Assembly (NCBI GenBank): GCA_934045905.1
Contig: OW203771.1
Location: 23,320,069-23,384,068 of the forward strand
DNA: 64,000 bases
Reading direction: 5' to 3'
Origin: Leuctra nigra
Lineage: Eukaryota > Arthropoda > Insecta > Plecoptera > Leuctridae
Under the pieces are notes generated by a model that worked only from the letters and a program-made list of their open reading frames with translations, made no database searches and was not told where the DNA came from. Both the position numbers and the translations under genes were made by a program. Shown one piece after another: positions 9,650 to 21,520 of the stretch. Position 1 is the stretch's first letter, and each line of letters begins with the position of its first letter.

Positions 9650-11976
9650 TATAGCAAAGAACCTAATATTTTAAACACTTTTTGTGTTGTGGAAGACAAA
9701 TCATGTTTTTTAACATTTTGAAATATGTCAATCTTTATACATTCGAGTTTTATTATTTTTAAAATGTTTCAAAATAATCAATGATTTCTTATCTTTTTTA
9801 ATACGGATTCTTTTTGTATGATTATTTGGTGTTTTCTCGTATTTTTTGGCTTCATGAGATCATTCAATTCGCTCGCTGAATTCGTCATCTAAAATAATAT
9901 TGTCGATTTAGGAAGCAATCAGAAACCTACAAATAGCAGCGTTTATGTTTACACATACAATAATAGGAATGCGGGGATAATTTTTGATACAGAAAATCTA
10001 AAATTACTTACACTTTCATAGAATAACCGAATTTCATTGGCACGCTCATGTGAAGCAACCACATTTATGGGCTCTTAGCTTTTATTATAATTCAAAAGAA
10101 TTCTTGACTGAGAATAAACTTATCTTATTAACACTATTTATTGTACAAGACAACTGGACATTGGTGGGGAATTTCAGTCGACATGGCATTGAATTTATAG
10201 AATTTGGAAGCAGGAAATTTGCCAATTCTCGTAACATACATCAGCTTCCTTATCGGGGACGGTTTCAAGCCAAAACATAAAACAGATAACTTCCTTTATT
10301 GTGGACATTTTTAGATTAAAACATAAACAATCTCTAGCTTTTTAATACGTCATGATAAGAAAAGAAAGTATTTTTCCTTAAGAATAATCATAACAATAGA
10401 CATACAATCAATGCCTTGTTCAGTGCAAACGACAAAATACTAGCCAAAATTGTACTAATTTGAAACCTTTGCAAATTAATTTGGATTTATGTTAAAATAA
10501 AACAGCCAGTCTGTAATTCTGTACATACATTTTGAATTTCCATGCAAACCATTTAATTTTGTCATAATTTAAAAATCAACAACTCCCTTGACCAAAATCA
10601 ATCCCACGGTCGAATTGTCAAATACAAATTTTCCCTAAATTAATCCTACCTTTATAATCCTCATTCCCTAATCGATGGCATCATGTTAACTACGTCAATA
10701 TGTAATAAATAACTACCTCAAAACCTCACCCCCGTCCCTAGTCTATGCATACATAATCATGAAAATCATAGGGCTCATCCAGCAAGTAGTTTAAGGGCAT
10801 TGGACACCACAATACTAATACACAGTCATCATATCGGTATTTCAAAATGTCTATATACACGGGTACAGATGTTTAAGTATTGAAAAAATTTGAAGACAAG
10901 AGAATGATATGTATTATGTACATACAGTTTTTGTGCAATTTTTGTTATTAAAAGAAGAAAAAAATGTACGGAATATATTGAAATATATGAAATATATATA
11001 TGAAATATATTGGTATAATAATATACCTAAAAATTACGTTATTTTTTAAACCTCTTCTAAACATTTGAACAATGTGCTTATTTCTAAATGATTTTGTGAA
11101 ATTATAAGTGAAATACCTGCTACTCTCTTGTCGTAGTGTCAAAAAGAAGACATGTTTGTCAATATGTTCCGTAATGACTGTGTCCAGCGCCCTTAATGAA
11201 GTCATGCGTGCAAGCTAGGGGATGTCGCGACCGTCCCGAAACAAATAAAGTAGAACGATTTTCGAACTCCCGCGCGAATTTGCATACAAATTGTGACTTT
11301 ACGGAAAAGGCGAGCGATTTTGAATACACTTTCCATTTAGATGGGAAAAGAATAATTTTTTTCATCGAAATAGAAAAAAAACAAAGGTAGCGGAGGGAAA
11401 ATGTACTCTAATCAATGTATTAACATTTTGTGAAACGGATTAAAGGTAAACGAAAAGTAGGGAAAATATTTAGATTGAGCTTTTAAACTAATGAGTTTTG
11501 AACAGATTCGTGTTCTAAACGATTACAATTTTTGGGGTTCGTTGAATTTGGGAAGTTACGTCCAGTTCATATTTTTTACGCACTGATAAGCTACCATCAG
11601 TTCATGAAACAAAAACATTAATTGCTTGAAAACGTATTCAAAATCCACATCAAGCATTTTTGGTTAATAAATTAATTCATAATTTATTATTCTGCTAAAT
11701 TTAAATGACTTAACACAAAATTGTGATTGGGCGATTTTACGCAGTTTTGTTTATTTTTCTAAGAATATTGTTACGGTCCAAGACCAGGAAACCAGACTGT
11801 GTACTTTTTTAATGAAAAGTACTTAATATTCAGAACTAGACGAAATTGTCTTACATTTTAAATGGGGATGGTAGTCTTTTAATTTCCAAATGCATTGAAT
11901 ACATTATCTTTGTTGCTATTTGACCATGGATCAAAGAGGCATTTTAAGACAGAATAAATTTAGAACAAGTATCGTG
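9650..11976. other. Intronic sequence; one AT minisatellite
   Basis: No gene recognised. At 10971-11013 a GAAATATAT-like unit repeats four to five times imperfectly. Open frames here (up to 85 codons) are AT-driven. Confidence 0.5.
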
Positions 11977-12330
11977 ATACCCCTTCAAACTGCCACTATC
12001 TTCACAAAGCGAATAAAAATACCCCTTCAAACTGCCACTATCTTCACAAAGCGAATAAAATAATTTTTTAATTTTTGGAAATATATTTTACAAATCTACC
12101 CAGGCTGAATGCAATTCGTCAAAAACACACGCTCATATTTAAAAATCTCAAGACAAACGAAATTAAAAACATAAATTTTGACTTCATGCTCCCTTCAAAC
12201 TGCCACCATCTTTACAAATCCCAACAAAAAAACGCTTTTATTTATGGAAATATATTACAAATCTAACCCTTTTACATTTCATTCACAGGTCGAACAATTC
12301 GTCAAAAACACGTGTCTATATTTATAAATC
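11977..12330 (+). repeat. Tandem duplications at two scales
   Basis: A 42-bp unit (ATACCCCTTCAAACTGCCAC ...) occurs twice back to back at 11977-12018 and 12019-12060 with no visible difference, so recently. A longer segment (about 12022-12147) recurs diverged at about 12191-12330, sharing CCTTCAAACTGCCAC, GGAAATATATT..ACAAATCTA and AATTCGTCAAAAACAC. So an old duplication was followed by a young one. No coding function seen. Confidence 0.85.
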
Positions 12331-12339
12331 CGTGTGAAC

Positions 12340-12669
12340 CTTAGTGACGTGCTGAATATTCAAATCTCGCGTCACGTGACTGAAACACGTGTTTGAATGC
12401 AATGGAATTTTGTAAAGCTTCGCCAGCCGGGACAATAAGGGTTTGTTAGGCGGACAAAAGCGTCGTGTATTTGAGTAGAATTGCAGAGTGGATCAACCCG
12501 TTTTAAATACACTGACTGTAAGTTTTGCATATTTTTCATGCAGCGATTCATAGGATATAGAAATGTACATGGATGGAATATTTTGTTACGTTTTACGAAG
12601 TCGGAAATAATAATATTTGACTTAGTAATGTCAACTGTACCATGGAAGATTTCGTCCCTTCCTAAATAT
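12340..12669. other. Intronic sequence with E-box cluster
   Basis: No gene seen. CACGTG occurs at about 12374 and 12387, close to a GTCACGTGAC palindrome; these are possible bHLH sites. No other feature. Confidence 0.35.
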
Positions 12670-12794
12670 GGGCTCCTATTCTATATCTTTAAAATTCCCG
12701 ATTCTGCTGGAATCCGTTTCGGTGCAATGTTAATCCTTATGGCCGTGATTCGGATTCCACAGAATCAGGAATATTAAAGTTATAGAGTAGGGCC
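12670..12794. mobile_element. Short palindromic MITE, copy 2
   Basis: Same family as 5646-5768. Left end GGGCTCCTATTCTATATCTT, right end in reverse complement GGGGCCCTACTCTATAACTT. Inner arms TCTGCTGGAATCCG and TCTGTGGAATCCG. Extra bases at the ends compared with copy 1 help define the terminus as GGGCYCCTA. Confidence 0.75.
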
Positions 12795-12799
12795 CCTCT

Positions 12800-13756
12800 G
12801 ATCTCATTTACTCTATAGCCTCCAAAAGACGGCAAAAAGCTGATATTTCATGCGAGGCAAGATCGGATATTTGTTATCAAAAGTTTTTAAAAAGTTCTCA
12901 CTAAGGGTCGATACTGTTTCAAAAACACACATCAAATCAAAAAAGCTTCCCTGACAAATTTTATATCCAAAGAATCATTATGATTCGAAGTTGTTAATTC
13001 AACGTGCAGGAGTGGGGGGAGGGGGTCAATTCTGAGGGCGCAAATCTACGGGGAAATCTTCCCACCACTCAACAAAACTTTTCACCCCCTTCTGAAGAAT
13101 AATTATTTTTTGGCGCCATGTCATTCATAGTGGGGGTGTTGAAACTTTCGAATGGTAGCTGCCACCTCTTTCCGTATTAACAAGGTTCTTAAACGATAAA
13201 ATTACCATATTTTTCACAGTGTGGATTAGCTGGGAAGGGGTGGGAGGGGGGGGGGGGTGTATCTCGTTGCTGGACAATTTCAACTCGAATCCATTTGTAA
13301 TGAAATTTTCCCCCACACTAAGTTCAGTTCAACGCGAACGCTACTTAGATCTTCAATAAATAAATTTATGACCTGCAGAAGATATTTTTTAAGGGTTGAT
13401 GATATTTATAACTTCTTCGACAGGCGAAAAGTGTACGAAATTTGCATGCAAATTATAAGACAGAAGAAATAAAAAAGAAATTTGAAAGAAAATTCTTGGT
13501 TTAACGAAACAATTAATAGGCTAATACACGCTATTGACTTAATTTTGTAAAATTCACTGCTTGAAGTTTTAAAACTTGGGCTGCGGCTCAGAATTTTTTA
13601 GTAGCCTTTCCAGTTTTATTACGCGGATTTAAGTTTTACACAAAAAGTAGAACAAGCCTAAAAAACTATGATCTGCTATAAAGAATATGCAATAGAAGGT
13701 ATACCTATCAGACAAAGATATTTCAATCCAGATATTTCAGGACCAGCACAAAAATG
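12800..13756. other. Intronic sequence with G-rich patches
   Basis: No gene recognised. G-rich patches lie at 13012-13027 and 13228-13257, including a 12-G run at 13246-13257. Confidence 0.5.
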
Positions 13757-13826
13757 ATAAAATCACAATTATCAACGTGTCTTCAGACATCACGCAGCTA
13801 GAACACAAGACACAATACACTGCTAG
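13757..13826 (-). repeat. Solo partial monomer of the 116-bp satellite
   Basis: The reverse complement matches the array unit from CTAGCAGTGTATTGTGTCTT to GACACGTTGATA and GTGATTTTAT. It is partial, lacking the first part of the unit. Confidence 0.75.
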
Positions 13827-14114
13827 TCTCCTCCATACTGGATGATTTGCAACTATTAACGCGTTACACTCTCCTCTTGTTTAGGTACTTAACATCCCCT
13901 CGTCAAGTACTAAACCGCCAAGTCATTCACGTAATTAGAACAATCTAGCCGGGTATTTGCATATTATCTTAAATAGCATACCGTTGAGGCTGTAAGTACA
14001 CATATCTTAATGGTAAGGTTTTAGATTAAAATCTTAATCCTGTTGAATTGATGTTGTTTTCTTGAATGGTCACAAATGATTTAGAATGTCTTGGGGAATG
14101 ACAATCTCAAATAG

Positions 14115-14300
14115 GACGCCGTGCGTGGGACGTTTCGCTTCTTGGAAAAGTATGAGGAAAATGGTGTCACATGGCTGAAAGAAATCTGGGACATGAAGTT
14201 GACTGAGGGGTTGGTTGTTTCTCAACGGATTTCTAAAGAAGAAAAAGTGCGTTTCATGATGGAAAACAAGGAAAGACTGGAAGTAATAGAAGTTGTGTGA
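14115..14300 (+). pseudogene. Coding-like fragment, unrecognised
   Basis: A 61-codon open segment ending in TGA at 14298-14300. It is well above the local G+C and has protein-like composition, with GTFRFLEKYEENG, TWLKEIWDMKL and SKEEKVRFMMENKERL. It has no start codon and is preceded directly by in-frame TAG, which could also be the AG of a splice acceptor with a weak pyrimidine tract. It looks like the C-terminal end of a charged helical protein. Options are the last exon of a gene nested in the intron on the opposite strand, a truncated retrocopy, or a transposon protein fragment. I do not recognise the family. Confidence 0.35.
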
Positions 14301-14304
14301 TTCT

Positions 14305-15030
14305 CGCCGACATTCAAAATCTTACTTGATGGGAATAGCAAAACATCGATCCATGGCCAAGAGTAACATGTAAAATTAATTGGTAAAGGTGTTAATTTAA
14401 TTAATGTAAATAGTTCACAAAAATATTTTTTAAAATACCGTGTACCTCCATAAAATATAATTTATACCTATGTGTACTGAATTATAATAGAATTAGTAAC
14501 ATAGGCAGGTATACAAATTAGAATGAGAATAATTTTTCATCTCAAAAATAAATAATTATTTTGCTATGTATGATAAACCATCTTAATTTCCAGATCCGGT
14601 GTTGCATAAAACCATAACAGTTGCAATCATACGTGTCTAAACTGTGCAACCACAACTGTGCCCTCAGTATTCTCTCTCCTCACCCCTTATGACTGGTTCC
14701 TACCCGAATCATACTCGCGTCTTCCCATTAGACGAAGAATGATGCCCCTACATCATATCTCAACCTACTTACGTCACAGCGAGTAGCATTCGTCTCCTAA
14801 GTTATGAGAACCAGTGAAGGGGCGTCCATAAAACTGTTTGCGGAGGGCATAAAAATGTTTTTTAAAGGGCATAGCGAATTCATAACATAAAAACCCATCT
14901 AAAGAGACAATCCGGTCTTTGGGGGTAATAAAAGTTGCATATAAAATAATCGTGAAAGACGAAGGCAATGACTTTAGTGAAAGGACAAACTTTTTTTCTT
15001 GTTAGTTTATATTCGTAGTCCGAGACAACA
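14305..15030. other. Intronic sequence without recognised features
   Basis: AT-rich, nothing recognised beyond short open frames. Confidence 0.5.
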
Positions 15031-15032
15031 TT

Positions 15033-15086
15033 GGCACAAAATGGAGACTTCACTCGTGAAGGTCCTTGGTTCGAATCCAGAGGACA
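15033..15086 (+). mobile_element. tRNA-like SINE head fragment
   Basis: Contains a canonical RNA polymerase III B box (GGTTCGAATCC at 15068-15078) after an anticodon-arm-like CTTCACTCGTGAAG. The acceptor and D arms do not fold properly, so this is a SINE remnant or tRNA pseudogene, not a tRNA gene. 15090-16015 beyond it has no recognised feature. Confidence 0.45.
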
Positions 15087-16017
15087 GTATGAATGTGTTT
15101 TGTATGCCATGATGATTTATTGTAACTGGGTACAAAGTAAAAGAAAACATCTATGAATTTGCATTTTATTTCTGCCTTTTCTACATTTTGACAGACAAAT
15201 ACGAAAATTATGGAAAGATTATAAAGATGCTCGATGATTTGAAGAGTAAAACTAACAAATATTAAAAATGAAGAACATTTTAATAATTTGAGTAAGAAAA
15301 TAAAACAGATTATACAGAATCTACCCTTTTGCGTTACGGGTCCCTAAATCTGTTAACGCTCAAAGGACTCGCTTAATTCTACAAACAAAGCAAAGTCGCC
15401 ATTAAAATAAATTACCAAAAAATCCAAGCCTGTTTTCATCCTAATTATAATCATGTCAATCAGCGAAAAATTAACACTTTTCGTGAAAATCGTCCGGAAA
15501 ATGTCACACGAAAACATTCCGTTTGAAGTTAAACAAGCGTGAGTCTAACAATATCTACAATGACATTTACAATTATTATTGTTATTTCTCTCTCTTCATC
15601 CCCTTGGAATAATTCGCTGTAGCAAGTGTCACGTTTCACTGAGTAATTATTCAAATCTCGCGCCTTCCCGGATTATTCCCGATGGCTAATTCTTGTTACT
15701 TACTTTATCCGGTTCAGAGATTTCATTCGGAACGCGATCCAAGCAGAGGCGTCTTAGTTTTTAGACAAACGAGGGATTTTCTTATTTCATGCAAATCGTA
15801 ACGTAACACTGAGAAGGATTAAAAAGTAAGAGTATTAAAAACAGAGCGGGTTTTAGTCACTTTTCAACCAAGTAAATAAAAATAAAGCGTAGGTACTTCT
15901 AATTTTAAATTCAAATTTAAATGGAGCTTTGTTAGCACTTTTCATAGATATATTTTCGATCGGTATGATGTGAATAATAATAAAAAATCACGTTTTAACT
16001 ATAACTCATGTACACCC

Positions 16018-16402
16018 ACGGTCAGAGTAATTGGTGGCCTTGAAGAGTTTTTTAATCGATTTTTTTCAATATCTTTTACCAATGTAATTGTTAACAAAAT
16101 AAGGCTTTGTACGCGTCTTCAGAACTGTTCAATGAAAATAATTTCATAGTTTAGAAGAAGTTATTAGTTTTATTTTGTCCAACAGATGTTAAGTACCATA
16201 TTTTTACTAATTTTCGGCCACTAAACATCTGTAGGACAAAGTAAATCTAATAAACCATTACAAGCTATGAAATTATTTTCATTGAACAGTTCTGAAGACG
16301 CGTACAAAGCCTTATTTTGTTAACAATTACATTGGTAAAAGATATTGATACAAATCGATTAAAAAACTCTTCTAGGTCAAATTCACTACCCAGCCGTCTT
16401 AA
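16018..16402. mobile_element. TTAA-flanked foldback element, copy 2 (left end lost)
   Basis: Homologous to 509-899 and 56699-57090. The right terminus ACCCAGCCGTCTTAA is intact. At the left, similarity begins only at about GGCCTTGAAGAG (16036); the outer 25 bp or so are replaced by other sequence. The inner arms differ from each other: TTGTCCAACAGATG on the left, and a GTAGGACAAAGTAAATC type on the right. This is the reverse of copy 3, so copies 2 and 3 lie in opposite orientation. Confidence 0.8.
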
Positions 16403-16404
16403 CG

Positions 16405-18886
16405 TCAATATTAACTGTTGAATTGATAAATAATTATTATACGTAAGTTGGTTAGTTGGTTTTGATCATCAAACCCTCCAATCCCACATGCTCGAAATCT
16501 GCGTTTGCCACTGTGTTTTCGCCTGGATAATCAAGTTTTGAAAATGACTTTGAATTTTGCAAGCAATTTATGTGACCGCAGGTGTACCTATTTAATAACT
16601 GACGAAGCACTTTGCAAATTGCAATTATAGTATGAACCTGAACACAATTTTATGGAAAAATATTTCGTCTTTTCAGGAACGTTACAGAAATATCAACCAA
16701 TAGTCAAATTGTTTTACAAGCTGGCACTATCAACCTCCCAGAAAAAAAAATTTACTGATAGGTACTATTTATTGACATCTTCGCCATCATCAACCACTTA
16801 CACAACTAATTCCATTTCAAGGTGCATTATTATTCCAAGACGTGTGGTTATCAGCACAAACGCGAAACAACATAAACCCATGTCTTAAGATCTTGTGATC
16901 AATAATAATTTGCATTTGAATGTGCGTCGCGGATTCTCGGCGATATCTCTCGCGCATTTAACTAGCGAAAAAGACGATTCCGCAAGAAGAAGGGAGCGTA
17001 GACGACACTCTTGACACTCTATTACGTCTATTAGAAGCTCGGCTTTTAATACTAGCTTTTAAGAGACCCGTATACATCTGAGGAAAACAACTATAATTAC
17101 CAAAATGTGTGAAGGGTGTTTTCAATATTGTAAGAAAATAGTAAACTGTTAATAATAATACACACAAAAAATGCATTATACACAAAATATTTTAAACAAT
17201 TTTATTCGTAAATACAAAGTATTTTTTTATATTTATACCTATTCGTACATGTTTGAAGAAACACTAAAATAATATTGAGAATATAGTATTATATTTTTCC
17301 GATTGTATAACAAAATAAAAAAAAAATTATATAGGGCATGGCAAAGTCTGCTATTGCGTAAGAGCTAGGACGTGTTCCACCCTCTTAAAACAACCCTTTT
17401 ACTACTAGACTGCGATCTCGCATTTCAAATGAAATGCCTGCCAGCTTGATAGATCAAAAGATTAGACACTGCTTTTAACAACTGAGATTAACTATGATTT
17501 TTTTGTTAGGGGTGGTAATTACTATACAAATTGGGCTCGGAGAGAGTTTTAAACTTATAATTGTCGTAAGTTTCGCTGAAAAACATGCGAAGTGTCTGGA
17601 ATTCGCACGGGGATTTCGTCCATGATTAGAGTGCATCACACTGACGGGGTAATTAAGGAAATGAGATCCAATGAGTGGCGTGAATTGGATAACTTAATTT
17701 GATGCGAAATATCGTTTTGACTTTGCTTTTCCTAACGATGATTTTAAAATGTCTGTTATATCGTGTTCCATTTCATCGAGAAGCTTGGTGCACATCTTAA
17801 AATTCTTTGCTCAGTTAATTTTAAATCCAAGAATAATAAACAAAAGTATTGCGATATATTTCATTCGGATTAATTTTGAAAGATTGGATTCAAAAAGTTC
17901 CATTTTGTGATGTGCAAATGAGTTTCCGCCTACGACAAATTAAGACGTGGGCCTTCCAGATCGATTTGTAGCTCAAAGCATTGCCCAAAATAGGTATTTC
18001 TGAAGTGCTCTTAATTCTTCGCATTGCGATTGGCATTTTATAGAAGAAATATTAATAATCGGTTGACCATAGACAGTCTTTCAAAACCGCCAATGACAAC
18101 ACTATGAAGTTTAACCAATAAGAAAATAATAAACGAGGAATATCCTAACACGAAATCAAACTCAATTTGCGAACTTTCTTACGATCGTAAAATACAAAGA
18201 TTGAGCTTTAGAAAAGACTCCATAGACGACTCAGGGTCAAAAAATAGTCGAAATCCTGAGCCATCCAACCATAAAGTCGGCATATTTCTGTTTTCAAAGC
18301 ACCAAGAATCTACGAAACCTATAAAAACTCGTCTATCGAAACATCGGAAAATACCATTTGCGATCCGCAAACTTTGTCTACAATCTTTATCGATTGCATT
18401 GAAATCAGAATATACTTTTAGTTTATTCTCGAAATTTCACCTTCGACTAAAACTTTGGTGATTCTCGGTGCATTTGCACCGGTAACTACAGATTACAGAC
18501 GACGTCGGCCTAGGTTCAACCCTCGATCCCTCCTTTTCGACATTATTTGAAAATTAAAAGCATTTACCGTAATGATAGATGATGTAGAATATTATTGGAC
18601 AGTTGGAAAATCTTCATCATACGATTTGGGCGTGGCACAAATCGAGGGTACAGAAAATGCTAAAATATATTTTTAAAATAATCTGTAGATGAAACATGCC
18701 GAGTAAATTGGTCTGAAAATAGTGGACTTCCATTCACAATATTGTAAAGAAGCTTAATTATTTCCATAGAAAATCCTACCGTATGCCACCATTTGTAATT
18801 TTAATACCATACTTCGAATTCTGGGAAAACATTACATAATGCGCACTTTTTATACAAGATACAGTAGCACATATCAGTAAAATAAA
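16405..18886. other. Intronic sequence without recognised features
   Basis: AT-rich. Open frames of 60-86 codons (for example on both strands at 18179-18461) show no recognisable family. Nothing else seen. Confidence 0.5.
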
Positions 18887-19190
18887 TTGATTATTGAACT
18901 TTTACAAAATTCATCACGGACACAAAGGGCTGAAACTTCTGTTGGATTAAAAAGATCTAAAATGTGTGCCAAACAATCGCTTTTCTTCGTTGTTACCGTT
19001 GTAGTTCGTATTTTTGAGCGAGCGAAGCGAGCGTCTCCTTTTGGCTCTTTTGGCATGGACCTCTGTTTTTTTCTGTTGGGTGAGGCTACACAGGTAACAG
19101 TTTTTCTTCGATCGAGCTGAAATTTTGCACACATGTGGAGACAACCTTTTCTGTTGGCAGACCCTAGTTTTTTTTTGAAATCCATTCATT
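18887..19190. repeat. Candidate repeat with GAGCGAGCGAAGCGAGCG
   Basis: At 19016-19033 the string GAGCGAGCGAAGCGAGCG is nearly self-complementary (GCGAGCGAAGCGAGC). It is followed by TCTCCTTTTGGCTCTTTTGG. Open frames exist on both strands (to 103 codons), but neither is recognisable. I suspect an interspersed repeat because such strings are typical of them; no second copy is in this window. Confidence 0.3.
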
Positions 19191-19539
19191 GGTTAAAATT
19201 TAAAATAAACATCTCCTGATAGGTTGAAAAATGAAAATGGTCTTCGATAAATCTGATCAAACTCATATTTTGCATGGTCAGTAAGACCAACATTGACTCT
19301 TATTTTACAAATGTTCATCCCAATCAGTTAAGAACGTATGAACTTATTGACATTTTTAATAGTTGTCAGGAATGTAGTATCGAACATGAATGTTTTCCAG
19401 TGCCAATTGAATTGAATCTGATTTGCTTTATGTACCAGGGTGCTAAGATGCTATTTTCAAGTTTCGTTGAAAAGCATATTATAACATTTATGTTGATTGA
19501 GTGGATCATATTGTAATTCAATATGGATGTATATGTTTT

Positions 19540-19950
19540 CTGTGCGTTGTGTGCGCATTTCCGGATCGAGATTTTGCCCGTACCCGTGCTCGCTCATCAA
19601 CGCGTTACACTGAGCGTTTTCCTAGTACTGTGTACATTGAACGTGAGTGCAAAACACGAATCCTTGCGTCCCGGGCGTTGAGCCTAGGTGTTCGCCACCC
19701 CTACCTGTGGAACTCGATTTGTGAAATCAACGTTGCACGGAACACGGCACACCGCCGCGCAAAACGTAACGTTGTGTATGCGAATAATTAAAACTTGGCA
19801 CATTACTCGCTCCGTGTAGTGGAGCTTTGTGAAGTTGCGAGCAAGAGTTTAGATGCTTTGGGCAGACAGTTGATGCCTACTCAGACACGGCGGTGGAGAG
19901 CGTCAAGATTTAGCAGAGCTCAAAGAAAATAAAGAGATTTGGTTAAGTTA
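19540..19950. other. GC- and CpG-rich island
   Basis: About 400 bp clearly richer in G+C and CpG than its surroundings, with an open plus frame at 19501-19791 that I do not recognise. It contains ATCAACGCGTTACACTGAGC at 19596, echoed at 32897 (ATCAACGCGTTGCACAGAGC) and partly at 13857 (TAACGCGTTACACT). It may be a regulatory element, the end of a retroelement or an unknown exon. 19951-20610 beyond it holds nothing recognised. Confidence 0.4.
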
Positions 19951-20610
19951 AGGTGGCTGAATACCTGTGACGTCACAACTTGAATGATAAATTAATTGAC
20001 ACTTGGAAGGGTTCAGTTTAGTCCGTATTGTCCCTCATCAGATAAGTGAGGACACATCTGTTGGAACTAATCTACGCAGAAAAGAACTGCGAAAATAACA
20101 TATAAGATGATTTTACTTCCTTGCACCTAAATATTCTCAAATGAAGACCTGAAGTTGAAGGAATATCTACGAGTTGCCGAGAACAACAAACTTTACTCTG
20201 ATAAAAAGGCATATATGCATCACAAACCTGACGCAATGTTGTATGCAAAACATGCGCTCTTTCTTTAGCTTTCCAACGAAATGTTGAGATATTACTTATA
20301 TCGACCATTATGAATGTAATATTTAAAATAACAGCACTGGGTTTTGACAGCTTTCAAAAGCGTAGGGATACACAAGATTTTCTTTGTTTTATTATTAAAT
20401 CACTGCAAAATTAAATATTATTTACTGAAAATATTGATAAGCTCCAGTATGCAGTGAATTTCCTTCATAATTCACCTTGGATTACTCAACATGAACGATG
20501 TAAGGTATGTATACCTACTCATAGGTAACCATTTCTTTTGATAGGATATAGCGAAATAAAGTCACGTGATATGCAATGGCCTTAAAGAGTAAGAAAGCTA
20601 CGGATAAGTT

Positions 20611-20820
20611 CTGTACCTCAGAGATAGAAGGCCGGAAGTCCATATCGACTGTTCTTTAGGTGAGCTCAAAAAACACTTAATCTGCCACAATTCAATCATA
20701 TTTTATAGTTGTGACTGACATGAGTTGACAACAGTCAAATGGCAATTGATAGGATAATTCCAAAAATGGCAATGCAAACTCGAGAAAATTAACTTCGGGC
20801 ATTCTACCTCTGATGTACAG
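20611..20820. mobile_element. MITE with CTGTAC..AGAGGTAGAAG ends, copy 1
   Basis: Terminal inverted repeats of about 29 bp: CTGTACCTCAGAGATAGAAG on the left against CTGTACATCAGAGGTAGAAT in reverse complement of the right end. They continue GCCGGAAGT / GCCCGAAGT. A relative lies at 33524-33773. No coding capacity. Confidence 0.7.
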
Positions 20821-20830
20821 AATAATAAGT

Positions 20831-20841
20831 CCCCCCCCCCC
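20831..20841. repeat. Poly(C) run
   Basis: Eleven C followed by C/T-rich sequence to about 20856, directly after the MITE end at 20820. Confidence 0.8.
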
Positions 20842-21037
20842 TCCTCCCTCCTCCCGTTATTTTACTGACTGACGACTCGACATGTTTAGAATGTTTTTTT
20901 TTGTATCTTGTTCATAGTTTCAAAATCAACCTGGTCGCTACGCATGTGCTAACTACTGTTTTATGACGTCACATTCTCCTACAGCAAAATCTAACCGTCA
21001 GTCATGGTAGAAGAATACTATGACCGTCAGTTATTTC

Positions 21038-21512
21038 TAGAGATGTAAATCGGTAATATTACCAAGCAATATTACGGTAATATTACCAAGCAATTTTACG
21101 GTAATACCTACTGTTTAACTATGTACATTTTGTATTTTAAATTGGATCTTTTAAAGTTAACACAAAAACTGTTTTAGGCATATGTGACGGTAATAAAATA
21201 TGACTAAGATTTTATTATCAAGAGAATCTAGTCAAATATCTTATGAAAGAACATGGAAATTCGTATTAGTCGTATACACTTATAATAGGCAGAGAAGTAG
21301 CTCGTAACACCTCCTAGGTGTTTCGTGGTCTAGTGACTGTATACAATGTATTATTTATGTGTGTTTCTAAATAAAAAATAAAAAAATAAATAAAAAATGA
21401 ACCATGATCGTTTTGTACCCGAAACTCACATTTTTTTCAAATATTACCAATTTTAGCAGATTTTAGTAATAAGTATTACAATTTTTTAAAATACGGGTAA
21501 TTTTACATTCTA
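21038..21512. mobile_element. Non-autonomous hAT element with 8-bp target duplication
   Basis: The 475-bp element starts TAGAGATGTAAATCGGTAAT and ends (reverse complement) TAGAATGTAAAATTACCCGT. It is flanked on both sides by GTTATTTC (21030-21037 and 21513-21520), an exact 8-bp duplication characteristic of hAT transposases. Inside the left end a 24-bp unit containing the palindrome GGTAATATTACC repeats twice. An A-rich AATAAAAAATA patch lies near 21370-21400. There is no open frame, so it would have been moved by a transposase supplied elsewhere. The perfect duplication suggests a fairly recent insertion. Confidence 0.85.
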
Positions 21513-21520
21513 GTTATTTC

